NCBI RefSeq assembly: GCF_030819175.1
Contig: NZ_JAUTBJ010000002.1
Span: 568,001-632,000 of the forward strand
Length of the DNA stretch: 64,000 nt
Origin: Sphingomonas sp. SORGH_AS_0879
Lineage (GTDB): Bacteria > Pseudomonadota > Alphaproteobacteria > Sphingomonadales > Sphingomonadaceae
Direction of reading: 5' to 3'
The notes beneath the pieces are model-generated. The model ran no database searches. It worked only from the letters and a program-made list of their open reading frames with translations, and had not been told where the DNA came from. Made by a program: the position numbers and the translations under genes. Shown in pieces: positions 25,022-33,009 of the stretch (within the stretch, counting starts at the first letter, position 1; each line of letters opens with the position of its first letter).

Positions 25022-25519
25022 ATGATGAGCGGGACGATGGACCCCATGCCCGCAGCGACGGTCACGGCGGCGGCGGGTGCGGCCCGTGCGCTGTTGCGGC
25101 TGGAGGAGGGCAATGAGGCCGCGCTGCTCGAACGGATCGCGGGCGTGGCGCTTGGGCTGGCCGAATCCTTTTGCGGGCAGGTGCTGATTCAGCGGATCGT
25201 CGAGGAACGCTTGCCGGGTGCGCCGGAGTGGCAGTCGCTGTCGGCGACACCGGTGGTCGCGATCCTGTCCGGCGGCGAAGGCGAGATCGACCGCGACGGA
25301 CGCGGCTGGATCCGGGCGGGGGAGGCCGTGGTGGTGCGCTATCGCGCCGGGCTCGCCGTCGGCTGGGCGGCGCTGCCTCCGGAGATCGCGCACGGGGTGG
25401 TGATCATGAGCGCGCATCTGTTCGACAATCGCGATGCCGCCGCCGTGCCGCCCGCCGCTGTGGCCGCGCTGTGGCGACCCTGGCGGCGGATGCGGCTCGA
25501 CAGCCCGAGGCGGGCATGA
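25022..25519 (+). CDS. GTA head-tail connector (gp6-like)
   Basis: A 165-residue protein with helical N-terminus (ARALLRLEEGNEAALLERIAGVALGLAESFCGQVLI), the pattern of gp6-type adaptor proteins that bind under the portal. GWAALPPEIAHGVVIMSAHLFDNRD and the ending WRPWRRMRL are typical for GTA gp6. The ATG is preceded by GAAGGAGAATTC. About 160 bases upstream, after the hairpin, contain no gene. Confidence 0.82.
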   Translation: MMSGTMDPMPAATVTAAAGAARALLRLEEGNEAALLERIAGVALGLAESFCGQVLIQRIVEERLPGAPEWQSLSATPVVAILSGGEGEIDRDGRGWIRAGEAVVVRYRAGLAVGWAALPPEIAHGVVIMSAHLFDNRDAAAVPPAAVAALWRPWRRMRLDSPRRA

Positions 25520-25905
25520 CCGCGCGGGAGGCCTTTCGGGCCGGGCTGATGAGCGCCCTGCACCCGGTGTTGCAACCGCTGGCGGTGAGCCTGTTCGACG
25601 CCGTGCCCGTCCGGGCCAGCGTGCCGCAGGCGGTGCTGGGCGAGCCGACCGACACCGACTGGAGCGCGGCGGGGATCGAGGGGCACGAACTCCGCGTCAC
25701 CCTGACCCTGGTCGATGAGGGCGAGCGGCCTCTTCGACTGCGCAGGGCGATGCAGGCGGTGGAAGGATGCGTGCTTTCGGATGCGCTGGCCGATGGCTGG
25801 CGGGTGGCGAGGTGGACCGTGATGGCGACCCGCATGGCGAAGACGGGCGCGCGCTGGACGGCGAGCGTCGAGTGGCGCGCCCGGCTGTGGCGCGTGGGGC
25901 AATAG
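25516..25905 (+). CDS. GTA tail terminator (gp8, DUF3168)
   Basis: A 129-residue protein overlapping gp6 by four bases. Features include the opening REAFRAGLMSALHP, VRASVPQAVLGEPTDTDW and a C-terminal strand pattern ending SVEWRARLWR, as in DUF3168 tail terminators. It would stop tail-tube polymerisation and join the tail to the head. A gp7-like stopper normally encoded between gp6 and gp8 is not present here. Confidence 0.82.
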   Translation: MTAREAFRAGLMSALHPVLQPLAVSLFDAVPVRASVPQAVLGEPTDTDWSAAGIEGHELRVTLTLVDEGERPLRLRRAMQAVEGCVLSDALADGWRVARWTVMATRMAKTGARWTASVEWRARLWRVGQ

Positions 25906-25918
25906 GGAGCAAACGGAC

Positions 25919-26326
25919 ATGGCAATCGAAAAGGGAAGCGCCTTTCTGCTCAAGATCGGCGACGGGGCGGAGCCGCCCGCCTTCGCCACGATGGCGGGGC
26001 TGCGCACGACGCAACTGTCGATCAATGGCGAGACGGTGGTGGTGACCAACAAGGATTCGGGCGGCTGGCGCGAATTGCTGTCGGGCGCGGGCGTGCGGCA
26101 TGTCAGCGTCGCTGGCGCGGGCGTCTTCACCGGATCGGCGGCGGAGGCACGGATGCGCGGCCATGCGCTGGCGGGGACGATCGAGAGCTATCGGTTGAGC
26201 TTCGAGAGCGGCGGGTCGATGACCGGGCGGTTCCTGGTGTCGCGGCTGGATTACAGCGGCGATTTCGGGGGCGAGCGGACCTATACGCTGGCCCTGGAAA
26301 GTTCCGGCCCGGTGGTGGCGGCATGA
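25919..26326 (+). CDS. GTA major tail tube protein (gp9)
   Basis: A 135-residue protein starting MAIEKGSAFLLKIGDG and containing TTQLSINGETVVVTNKDSGGWRELLSGAGVRHVSVAGAGVF, the strong signature of GTA gp9/TP901-like tail tubes. It polymerises into the tail tube. It overlaps the gp10 fragment by four bases. Confidence 0.93.
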   Translation: MAIEKGSAFLLKIGDGAEPPAFATMAGLRTTQLSINGETVVVTNKDSGGWRELLSGAGVRHVSVAGAGVFTGSAAEARMRGHALAGTIESYRLSFESGGSMTGRFLVSRLDYSGDFGGERTYTLALESSGPVVAA

Positions 26327-26531
26327 GCGTGGGCGCGAACCCGGTGCGGGGCGAGGCTCCGTTGCGCGTCGGCGGTGCGGAACTGGTCGTGCGACCCAGC
26401 TTCCAGGCGCTGGTCGCGGCGGAGGGCGAACTGGGCCCGCTGTTCGAACTGGTCGAGCGGGCGGGCGAGGGCAAGCTGTCGCTGGGCGAGGCGGCGACGC
26501 TGATCTGGCATTGCCTGCGCGAGGTGCCCGA
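26323..26531 (+). pseudogene. GTA gp10 tail chaperone, interrupted by prophage
   Basis: The frame begins RGEAPLRVGGAELVVRPSFQALVAAEGELGPLFELVERAGEGKLSLGEAATLIWHCL, matching the GTA gp10 (tail assembly chaperone) family. After about 70 codons (…LREVPD) it enters the prophage end and reads only 16 foreign codons before a TAA at 26578. The family is usually about 100 residues or more, so the C-terminus is lost. The rest of the GTA (tape measure and baseplate) should lie beyond the prophage, outside the window. Confidence 0.88.
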
Positions 26532-26580
26532 TGTAGCCGGTCAAAAATTTCGGCCAATAAATCGGCAAATCGGCCAATAA
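26532..26580. repeat. Prophage terminus with transposase-site-like repeats
   Basis: The inferred end starts TGTAGCC, like the TG end of Mu. Two 11-base copies of TCGGCCAATAA (26550-26560 and 26570-26580) lie 20 bases apart with a partial copy TCGGCAAA between them (26562-26569). This AT-rich repeat tract is unlike both the GTA gene and the phage coding sequence and is where MuA-type binding sites are expected. The exact boundary is inferred from the TG and the loss of gp10 similarity. Confidence 0.75.
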
Positions 26581-26581
26581 T

Positions 26582-26770
26582 TCACCGGGCGGCGGCTTGA
26601 ACCTGTTCGTGGAGCCGGTCGCTCTGCTCGATCGCGGCGGTTCGCAGGCGCTGTAATTCGGCCCGGTCCGCGTCGCTGACCAGCGCCTTGAAACCCTCGT
26701 ACAACTTCATTGCAGCGGGCGTTGCAGCGCCCACGATCTCGATCGCCTTGAGGATCGTCGCGAGGTCCAT
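26582..26770 (-). CDS. Small phage protein at the end of the lysis cassette
   Basis: A 62-residue protein starting MDLATILKAIEIVGAATPAAMKLYEGFKALV and ending in a charged helical tail. It is the last leftward gene before the phage end. A GGGAGG lies 10 bases upstream of this ATG; an alternative ATG three codons earlier overlaps the upstream stop. The function is unknown; its size, mild amphipathic character and neighbours suggest an accessory lysis protein. Confidence 0.6.
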   Translation of the reverse strand: MDLATILKAIEIVGAATPAAMKLYEGFKALVSDADRAELQRLRTAAIEQSDRLHEQVQAAAR

Positions 26771-26772
26771 GG

Positions 26773-27135
26773 TCAGCATCCCTCCCGGTTGAGCAGCACG
26801 CGAATTGCGCCCCGCGCGGTGGCGACGTCGCTGGCCACCGTCGCATCCCGCCGGTCCGCAGCGGCCCGCGCCACCGTGACCGCGCGGTGCGCCTTGTCGT
26901 CCAGGACAGCGATGCAACGGCGCTGGGCGGCGTCGAGCTGGCCGGAATGGAGCGCGGTCAGCGCGCCGATCGCGACCGCCTGATAGGCCAGCTCGACCGA
27001 CAGCGCGGCCTGTTCGGCCAGCCGGTGGTCGTCCCGGTCGGTCGCGCAGCCGGGAAGCATCCCGATCGCCGCGACCGCGCCGATCGCCACCACGCCCGGC
27101 ACGAGGAACGACAGCCTTTCGACCGCGCCCTTCAC
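26773..27135 (-). CDS. Putative phage lipoprotein in the lysis cassette
   Basis: A 120-residue protein beginning with GTG that overlaps the stop of the holin-like gene (GTGA). A hydrophobic segment (LSFLVPGVVAIGAVAAIGML) ends in PGC, an atypical lipobox. The rest is Ala-rich and helical. Such small lipoproteins in lysis cassettes often act as outer-membrane spanins, but the sequence has no recognised spanin motif, so this role is inferred. Confidence 0.6.
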   Translation of the reverse strand: MKGAVERLSFLVPGVVAIGAVAAIGMLPGCATDRDDHRLAEQAALSVELAYQAVAIGALTALHSGQLDAAQRRCIAVLDDKAHRAVTVARAAADRRDATVASDVATARGAIRVLLNREGC

Positions 27136-27554
27136 CGGACACCCCGCAAGCGCTCGACCGACTTCGCCAGTCCATAGCCCGACGCCAGCGTCCCGATCAG
27201 CACGACGATGTCGGTCGGGATGCCCGCCAGAAAGGCGGTGGAGGCGGCGACCATCGCGGCGGCGGCGCGGGGCGATACCATCGCGACCAGCCCCACCGAC
27301 GCGGCCCCGGCGGTGGGGATCGCCATCAACGCGCCGACGCACAGCGGACGGATGGAGCGGGCCAGCGCCGTCATCCAGGCGGGTGCGCCGGGGCCCAGGT
27401 CGAGCATGTCCAGCCCGCCCGGCACCTCGACCCCCAGGCGAAGGCCATCGGCCATGGCCGGGTCGAACGCGATCGCGGGCGGCAGGCCCGCCGCATCGTG
27501 GGTGCCCGTCTCGAACGGCGAAGGGGAGCCATTGTCGCGCAGCGGCGGGGTCAT
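27132..27554 (-). CDS. Holin-like protein (3TM type)
   Basis: A 140-residue protein with a polar N-terminus and three hydrophobic stretches from about residue 60 (SIRPLCVGALMAIPTAG, ASVGLVAMVSPRAAAAMVAAS, DIVVLIGTLASGYGLAKS). The ARSIRPL and GYGLAKSVERL elements resemble the 3TM holin family known from GTA-type lysis. It should form the pores that release the endolysin encoded just upstream; the two genes overlap by four bases. Confidence 0.75.
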   Translation of the reverse strand: MTPPLRDNGSPSPFETGTHDAAGLPPAIAFDPAMADGLRLGVEVPGGLDMLDLGPGAPAWMTALARSIRPLCVGALMAIPTAGAASVGLVAMVSPRAAAAMVAASTAFLAGIPTDIVVLIGTLASGYGLAKSVERLRGVR

Positions 27555-28132
27555 GCGGCTTTCCTGAAAGGGGCGAGGATGGGGAACCAGACGCGCCGGG
27601 CCCAGCCCAGCACGAAATCTTCATTGGCGGCGCGCAACTCGGCCAGTTCGATGTAGCGCGCGCCCTGAAGCGCGTTGAGATAGGCCAGCGTCGCATCGCG
27701 CCCCACCACGCCCCGGCGGGCGATCAGCGCGCGCAACGCCGACGCGGTGGCGGGCCCGGCGCTGCCGTCGACCTTCAGGTCGGGATAATCCCGCCCTTGC
27801 CGGTTCAGGGCGTTCAGCACGCGCTGGAGGAAGGTCACCGCGACGCCGACGCCCATGTTGACGGCGGTGTCGAACAGCTCGGCGGCGATCGCCCGGTCGA
27901 CCGCCGCGATCCAGTCCAGGCCGATGCGATCCCAGTAGAGGCGGCGATAGATGGACAGCGCCCGCGCCTTGGGCAGGTCGGCCATCGCGCCGGTATAGCC
28001 ATCGGCCCGCGCCACCGCCTCGGTGATGCCCCATTGGGTCGCGCCGCCCCGGTCGGAGGGGTGGTCGCTGAAACCGCCCTCGATGCCCAGCGTGTGGGCG
28101 GCGGCCTCTTCAAAGGGGGAAAGGACGGTCAT
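27551..28132 (-). CDS. Endolysin, GH108-type muramidase
   Basis: A 193-residue lysozyme. The N-terminal motif EGGFSDHPSDRGGATQWGIT contains the catalytic Glu of glycoside hydrolase family 108. The C-terminal peptidoglycan-binding half starts near VNMGVGVAVTFLQRVLNALN, with DLKVDGSAGPATASAL. It degrades the glycan of peptidoglycan at the end of the lytic cycle. It has no signal peptide, so it needs the holin. Confidence 0.92.
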   Translation of the reverse strand: MTVLSPFEEAAAHTLGIEGGFSDHPSDRGGATQWGITEAVARADGYTGAMADLPKARALSIYRRLYWDRIGLDWIAAVDRAIAAELFDTAVNMGVGVAVTFLQRVLNALNRQGRDYPDLKVDGSAGPATASALRALIARRGVVGRDATLAYLNALQGARYIELAELRAANEDFVLGWARRVWFPILAPFRKAA

Positions 28133-28182
28133 CGCTGATCCCTTGCCACGACCGCGCGGCGCGGACTGGGGGCGCTGGCGCA

Positions 28183-28911
28183 TCAGGCCCAGTCGCCGAT
28201 CGCCATGGGCAGCTTGGAGGTGCCGTCCGCCTGGCGCTCGAACGTCTCCAGCTTGGGGAAGCGCCCCCAATGGATGCGCTCGTTCAGGCCCTCGGTCCCC
28301 GCCTCGTCCTCGATCGCGAGGAAATCGCCGGTCGTGCCCAGGTCGAGTTGCATCGCATAGAGCCGGTCGCGCATCGGATCGGGCAGGTCCACCATCGTCC
28401 AGGCAAAGCCGCCCGCCACCGCGCCGGGCTCGCCGCCGAAGCCGCCGGACGACAGCCGCTCCGACCGGCCCGTATCGACCAGCGGGCGACCGGAGCCGTG
28501 CTCGAACGCCGTCCGCATCGCCAGCCCGACGACCGCGATCCCCGCGCGGATCGGGGCGGCGGCGGCGACCTTGAGCTGGAGATAGCGGGTCGTGACCGGA
28601 GCGGGCAGGACGCACAGGCCATGCCGCAGGACCGGCGCGCGGCGATAGCTGTGCGCGAAGACGCCCGCGACAGCCGCTCCGTCCAGGCCCGGCACGACCG
28701 AGAAGCCGTCCGTCGCCGCCGCCGTGGTGAAGCCCAGCACGATCCGGTCGACGGCCTGCGCGCTGCCCAGGTCCAGGACGATGGTCGCCTGTGCGGCGGC
28801 GGCGGCAAAGGCTTCGCGCGGCGACGGGGTGGCGAGGTTGCCCAGCCCGGCCCCGCCGGACGACCGGCCCTGGTCGACCGTGAAGGCCAGCGGTTGAACG
28901 ATCGACAGCAT
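28183..28911 (-). CDS. Phage tail-associated protein, function unknown
   Basis: A 242-residue protein rich in beta-prone sequence. VLDLGSAQAVDRIVLGFTTAAATDGFSVVPGLDG resembles a discoidin/F5-8C-like carbohydrate-binding module, and the C-terminal part (FAWTMVDLPDPMRDRLYAMQLDLGTTGDFLAIED) is unlike anything I recognise. It overlaps the next upstream gene by a base and lies between spike and lysis genes. A receptor-binding or spike-capping role is a guess. Confidence 0.6.
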   Translation of the reverse strand: MLSIVQPLAFTVDQGRSSGGAGLGNLATPSPREAFAAAAAQATIVLDLGSAQAVDRIVLGFTTAAATDGFSVVPGLDGAAVAGVFAHSYRRAPVLRHGLCVLPAPVTTRYLQLKVAAAAPIRAGIAVVGLAMRTAFEHGSGRPLVDTGRSERLSSGGFGGEPGAVAGGFAWTMVDLPDPMRDRLYAMQLDLGTTGDFLAIEDEAGTEGLNERIHWGRFPKLETFERQADGTSKLPMAIGDWA

Positions 28912-29270
28912 CAGGCCCCCAGGCGTTTCAGGACGGTCAGCGCCGTCGTGTTGTTGTCCAGTTCGCGCGCCTCGATCACGAAGACGAGGTCGCCGGGCTT
29001 ATAGTCGAGCCGGGTGCAGTCGGCGGCGATGCAGCGCCCTTGCAGGTCGGCCCGCGCGCCGGTCACGATCGCGACGTCCTCGACCATCGGAAAGGCATAG
29101 AAGGCCGCCAGCCGCGCGCCCTCCGCCTGCGCGCCCGCCTCGGTGGCGAAGGGGCTGGCCGACGTGATCGTCCGCCCCTTGGGCCAGCGGGCGGCGGAGG
29201 CGGTCGCCACCGGCAATTCGCGCTGTTCGGCCTTGAGCTGGGCGGCATAGCCCGCCGCTACGTCGGTCAT
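28911..29270 (-). CDS. Phage hypothetical protein downstream of the tail spike
   Basis: A 119-residue soluble protein. It has a Gln/Glu-rich N-terminal helix (GYAAQLKAEQRELPVATAS) and a beta-rich C-terminal part (DLVFVIEARELDNNTTALTVLKRL). I do not recognise the family. It sits in the leftward tail operon between the spike gene (13-base gap) and the 242-residue protein, so it is probably a small tail or spike accessory protein. Confidence 0.6.
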   Translation of the reverse strand: MTDVAAGYAAQLKAEQRELPVATASAARWPKGRTITSASPFATEAGAQAEGARLAAFYAFPMVEDVAIVTGARADLQGRCIAADCTRLDYKPGDLVFVIEARELDNNTTALTVLKRLGA

Positions 29271-29283
29271 CGTCGGTCTCCGG

Positions 29284-31932
29284 TCATGCCGCCTGGCTCA
29301 CAAAGGCCCGCGTCGTGCGCAACTCCGTCTCGCCGGGCGGCAAGGCGGCGGTGCGAATGTCGAGCAACTGGGCGACGCCGCTTGCCCGGTTGAACTGCAC
29401 CCGCCCACTGGTCGGGCGGTCGACGAAGATGGCGACGTCCGCGTTGCGAATGTCGTTGTCGTTGGCGACGAAGTCCTTGCGATATTGCTGCCGGGCGATG
29501 CGTCCGTCGAGCGTCAGGGTCGTAGTGCCGTTGCCCGACGAAGAGATGCCGCGACGGCACCCGACGATGGTGTTGCCGTAAATGTGCAGGCTGACGACGT
29601 CATTATCTTCGCCCGGCCCGATGCCCCAGCTATAGGGATAGAGGTCGGCCTGCTCGCAGTAGTTCCACCTCACGAGCCCGCTCGCCATGACGGCGATGCA
29701 GAAATTGTGCCCCCGGACCCGGTTGCCCTCGATCAGGCACGTCTCCGAGCGCACCACGATAGCGCCCTTACCGCCGCCGGTATAGGCCGCGACGCGGTTG
29801 GCGCGGACAATCGCATGGGCAGGGTTGCGCACATAGAGATGGGTGTTGCGGCCGATCTGGATACAGTCGGCTTGCGCACCCTCGGGCGGGGGGATGTCGC
29901 AGCCGATGACGGCGACGATCCCGCCGATGCCCTCGATATAGATGGCGTCGCCCGCCGCCTTGCCGATATTGTCGTGGACATAACAACGCTCGATCCACAC
30001 GTCGTCGGCGTTGGCGGCGGTGGGGAACGCGATTTCGCTGAAGGGCTTGTTGCGGATTTCGACCACGTCACCGACGCTCGCGGTGCCGGTCAACGTGAAC
30101 GATATGCCGTTCTGGCTGAAGGCCACGCCGCCGCTCGCCGTCCCGGCCAGCAACGTGCCGTCAGGCCGCCGCACCCGCCAGCGCGTCGCCGATCCTGTCC
30201 CGCCGGTCGTGCATTCGATCCGAACGATGCCGGTCAGCACCGCCTCGCTGATCGCGTAGGACTGTACCTCCACGCCGGACGGCGCTGACACCAGCACCGA
30301 CTCCGCCTTGCGGGTATTGCCGCGTATCGCGATGCCGATCGAATTATTGTCGGTGCGGGAGCCGTTGCCCGACACCTCGCAGTCGACCAGCATGATGCCG
30401 TAGCCGCCATAGGCGTTGACGCCGCGCTGCGTCGCGCCGGTCAGGTGCAGCCCCATGACCCGCCAGTCGCTCGCGCCGTTCTCATCCACGGCGAACAACT
30501 GGCCGATGCCGACCTTGGGCGCGGCTCCGTTGCCATATGCGCGGTATGTGCAGCGGTTGCCGGGCCGCAGCGTCTCCGACCACGATCCGCCCCGTTCCAG
30601 GAAGAAATGGGTGCCCGGCCAGAACTGCGTTCCGTCGGCCGTCTTGGCGAGCGTCTTCCAGGCGGTTTGCGGCGTCCGCCCGTCGTTGCTGTCGTCGCCC
30701 CTCGGGCTGACGTAGCGGCGGGTTTCGCCCAGGAAAGCGTCGTTGTCGTTCGCGACCAGCGCCTCAAGATCGTCGTCGCCGACCTCTTCGATGATCTCGA
30801 TCGACCGTATCCACCCGGACATGGGCAGCGACCCGTCCAGCCGCGCGCCCACCGCCAAGCGATCGAGGCGGGACGGCGGCTCAAGGAACGGCGCATGGGC
30901 GGCAAGGCCCGCCGCCGCGATCGTCTGGCCGCGCGTGCCGATCCGGTGCGCGATGCGGACCTTGCCGGGGCCGAAAAGCCGGGGCACGCAGGGCTTCTTG
31001 AAGCTGTTCCATTGCGATCCGGTCAGCGCGTGGTCGGTGGTGCGCGCCACCGTCATCACTTCGCCATTCGGGTTGCCGAGCTGCATGAACGTGCGCTCGA
31101 TATTGTTCTGCGCCGCGATCTCCGCCTCGACGACGATCGTATGCGGCCGATCGAACAGGTTGCGCCCGCGCACCTCCAGAAAGTCGTCGCCACGCGCGGC
31201 GGGCTGGCCGAGCGTGATGATGGGGCTGGTGATGACGTCCGTTTCGACTTGGGCGAGAATGACGCGGACCCGGCCGCCCGCCCGCACCACAAGGCGGCCC
31301 TGTCCACCCGTGGCGGTGGCCGTATGCACGCGGCCTATCCGGGTCCATGATCCGCCGAAGAAGTCGGGCGTCGAACCGCCGCCGCCCGTGACGGTCAGAT
31401 AGCAGGCCCCGGTGATGCATTTGGCGTAGACGCTCGATGCCACCTGCGCGCCCGCCCCCGCGCTGAAGAACGGAATGGCAAAGTCGGTCGTCGTGCTGGG
31501 ATTGTAGAACTCGACGACATTGCCGTTCATGTCGCCGCTATCCAGCAACGCCTTGAAAATATACTCGCTGCCGTCAGGCGTGCGGGCAAACCGGAGGCTG
31601 TCGGTATCGTCGACAAGGGCCGCTGACGCGCCACTCGGTCGGCTGTTGAGCAGCGTCCACCCGCTAATGTCGATCGGCGCGGCGTTGCGCATGGACACCA
31701 TGTTCCTGGCCGCCGGTTCGCGCAGGAAACCGAAGCCGGGGATGATCCGGGGTTGCCCGGCGGCGGCGACATATAACGCGCCGGACAGTGCCGCCGACAC
31801 GCCGCCCGGCCCCGAAATTGCGATTTCCTTCATCGACATGACGGACGTGAACGAGGCGTTGTTCGCCTGATAGTCGCCCGTGACGAAGTTGGCGCGCAGC
31901 GGGATGCGCGCCTTTCGGTTCTGAAGGATCAT
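29284..31932 (-). CDS. Tail spike/fibre with right-handed beta-helix
   Basis: An 882-residue protein. The first 400 residues are beta-rich and include a laminin-G-like segment (near TTTDFAIPFFSAGAGAQVASSVYAK and AHAPFLEPPSRLDRLAVGARLDG). A typical beta-helix entry begins about residue 405 (RRYVSPRGDDSNDGRTPQTAWKTLA), followed by repeating strands rich in Asn and Gly (for example GYGIMLVDCEVSGNGS and GGKGAIVVRSETCLIEGN). Such domains bind or cleave surface polysaccharide. It is the most plausible receptor-binding protein. Catalytic acids cannot be placed with certainty. Confidence 0.85.
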   Translation of the reverse strand: MILQNRKARIPLRANFVTGDYQANNASFTSVMSMKEIAISGPGGVSAALSGALYVAAAGQPRIIPGFGFLREPAARNMVSMRNAAPIDISGWTLLNSRPSGASAALVDDTDSLRFARTPDGSEYIFKALLDSGDMNGNVVEFYNPSTTTDFAIPFFSAGAGAQVASSVYAKCITGACYLTVTGGGGSTPDFFGGSWTRIGRVHTATATGGQGRLVVRAGGRVRVILAQVETDVITSPIITLGQPAARGDDFLEVRGRNLFDRPHTIVVEAEIAAQNNIERTFMQLGNPNGEVMTVARTTDHALTGSQWNSFKKPCVPRLFGPGKVRIAHRIGTRGQTIAAAGLAAHAPFLEPPSRLDRLAVGARLDGSLPMSGWIRSIEIIEEVGDDDLEALVANDNDAFLGETRRYVSPRGDDSNDGRTPQTAWKTLAKTADGTQFWPGTHFFLERGGSWSETLRPGNRCTYRAYGNGAAPKVGIGQLFAVDENGASDWRVMGLHLTGATQRGVNAYGGYGIMLVDCEVSGNGSRTDNNSIGIAIRGNTRKAESVLVSAPSGVEVQSYAISEAVLTGIVRIECTTGGTGSATRWRVRRPDGTLLAGTASGGVAFSQNGISFTLTGTASVGDVVEIRNKPFSEIAFPTAANADDVWIERCYVHDNIGKAAGDAIYIEGIGGIVAVIGCDIPPPEGAQADCIQIGRNTHLYVRNPAHAIVRANRVAAYTGGGKGAIVVRSETCLIEGNRVRGHNFCIAVMASGLVRWNYCEQADLYPYSWGIGPGEDNDVVSLHIYGNTIVGCRRGISSSGNGTTTLTLDGRIARQQYRKDFVANDNDIRNADVAIFVDRPTSGRVQFNRASGVAQLLDIRTAALPPGETELRTTRAFVSQAA

Positions 31933-32495
31933 TCGTAATGCCCCTTGAGATAGCCCTTCAGGCCCTGTGCGCCCGAGCCCTCCAACTCGACATCCCAGGT
32001 CACCAGCGCGTCGTCGGGGATCCGTGGCGTCGCGATGACGGGTTGCGGGGTGCCCTCCGCCTTGCTCGATAGCTGGCCGGGCAGGATGCGCACCGGCGAC
32101 GACAGAATGGACGCGCCATTGACCCGGACGTTCATCCGCAGGCCATAGGTCTGCGACGGGGACACATCCGCCGCGTCCACGGACACCCGGATTTCCGACA
32201 GGATCAGGGCACGCGGCGCGCGCTGCGGCGACAGGCCCGTGGCGACCCGGACCATCTCACGGGTGGCGTAGCACTCGAATAGCCAGTCGAACGGCTGGCC
32301 GGTCGGCATCCGCGCCGCGACGCCCGCCGGTGACAAGGCAAGGTTGGACTGCCCCGACAGATTGCGGATCGGGTAGAGGCCGTCCTCGCCCGGCCCGCCG
32401 GTCGCCGTGCCGGTCGACCAGTCGTGCACGTCCTGGAGCGTGTCGTTCGCCCGCGCGATGAAGCTGACGATCTGGGCCGAAAGTTCGGGCTCCAT
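31929..32495 (-). CDS. Phage tail protein, distal part, unknown function
   Basis: A 188-residue protein overlapping both neighbours by four bases (ATGA). It starts MEPELSAQIVSFIARANDTLQDVHDWSTG and has later beta-rich segments such as RALILSEIRVSVDAADVSPSQ and DDALVTWDVELEG. I do not recognise the family. Its location between hub-associated genes and the spike gene suggests a connector or neck of the tail tip. The frame could also begin at GTG 32498. Confidence 0.65.
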   Translation of the reverse strand: MEPELSAQIVSFIARANDTLQDVHDWSTGTATGGPGEDGLYPIRNLSGQSNLALSPAGVAARMPTGQPFDWLFECYATREMVRVATGLSPQRAPRALILSEIRVSVDAADVSPSQTYGLRMNVRVNGASILSSPVRILPGQLSSKAEGTPQPVIATPRIPDDALVTWDVELEGSGAQGLKGYLKGHYE

Positions 32496-32650
32496 CACTC
32501 CGGCTCCGTCATGCCGAAGCCGTCGACCAGCGGGTCCACCTCTTCATAGGTCTCACCGGGGGCAAGCTGGGCCGCGATATCCTCGCGGGGGCACAGGACC
32601 TTGCGCAGGCGCGCGCCGTCCGGGCCGAAGATCACGATCAGGACCATCAT
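32495..32650 (-). CDS. Small tail-region protein (51 aa)
   Basis: A short frame, MMVLIVIFGPDGARLRKVL…, that overlaps the upstream gene by four bases and the downstream one by three, as the other genes of this operon do. Codon use is like its neighbours. The FGPDGARLRKVLCPRED segment looks like a small beta-hairpin domain. No function is proposed; the tight overlaps are the main evidence that it is real. Confidence 0.6.
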   Translation of the reverse strand: MMVLIVIFGPDGARLRKVLCPREDIAAQLAPGETYEEVDPLVDGFGMTEPE

Positions 32651-33009
32651 GCTTTTATCTCTTCGACGTAGAAATTGGACCCGGCTTCCATGAAGCCCTG
32701 GTCGTTGCCGCCGCCATAGGCGACGAAATCAATCCAGAAGCTGTGCGCGCCGACCGGTAGACCGGCAAAGGCGCGGCCATAGTAAAAGGGGCTCCGCACG
32801 GAACGGAAACCGTTGATGACGCAGGACGCGACCCAATACCATTTGGTGTCCATGACGGTGTCCACGCCATCGGTGGTCCGCCCGAAGACGAAATAGCCCG
32901 CATAGTCCCGGCCTGGTCGGGGTGCCATGTTGCACTCCAGGCGGATGCTGCTGTCGGCGCGCTGCTTGGTGACGCCCAGCGTCAGATTATCGCACCCGCC
33001 CGCCATCAT
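32647..33009 (-). CDS. Tail tip-associated protein, unknown function
   Basis: A 120-residue beta-rich protein (MMAGGCDNLTLGVTKQRADSSIRLECNMAPRPG…) with many aromatics (YAGYFVFGR, TKWYWVASC, HSFWIDFVAYGGG). It overlaps the hub gene end by 23 bases and the 51-residue gene by four. The short start at 33009 is used because an upstream extension would run deep into the hub gene. A role in the tail tip is inferred from position only. Confidence 0.6.
   Translation of the reverse strand: MMAGGCDNLTLGVTKQRADSSIRLECNMAPRPGRDYAGYFVFGRTTDGVDTVMDTKWYWVASCVINGFRSVRSPFYYGRAFAGLPVGAHSFWIDFVAYGGGNDQGFMEAGSNFYVEEIKA

Noticed and set aside
23756..25417. A 553-codon minus-strand frame opposite the GTA capsid gene
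   Set aside because: Antisense shadow of capsid and connector; no family resemblance and no start site.
26582..27175. A longer minus-strand frame upstream of the 62-residue gene
   Set aside because: The upstream portion overlaps the lipoprotein gene in another frame and is Arg/Gly-rich; the in-frame ATG at 26770 with GGGAGG is the better start.
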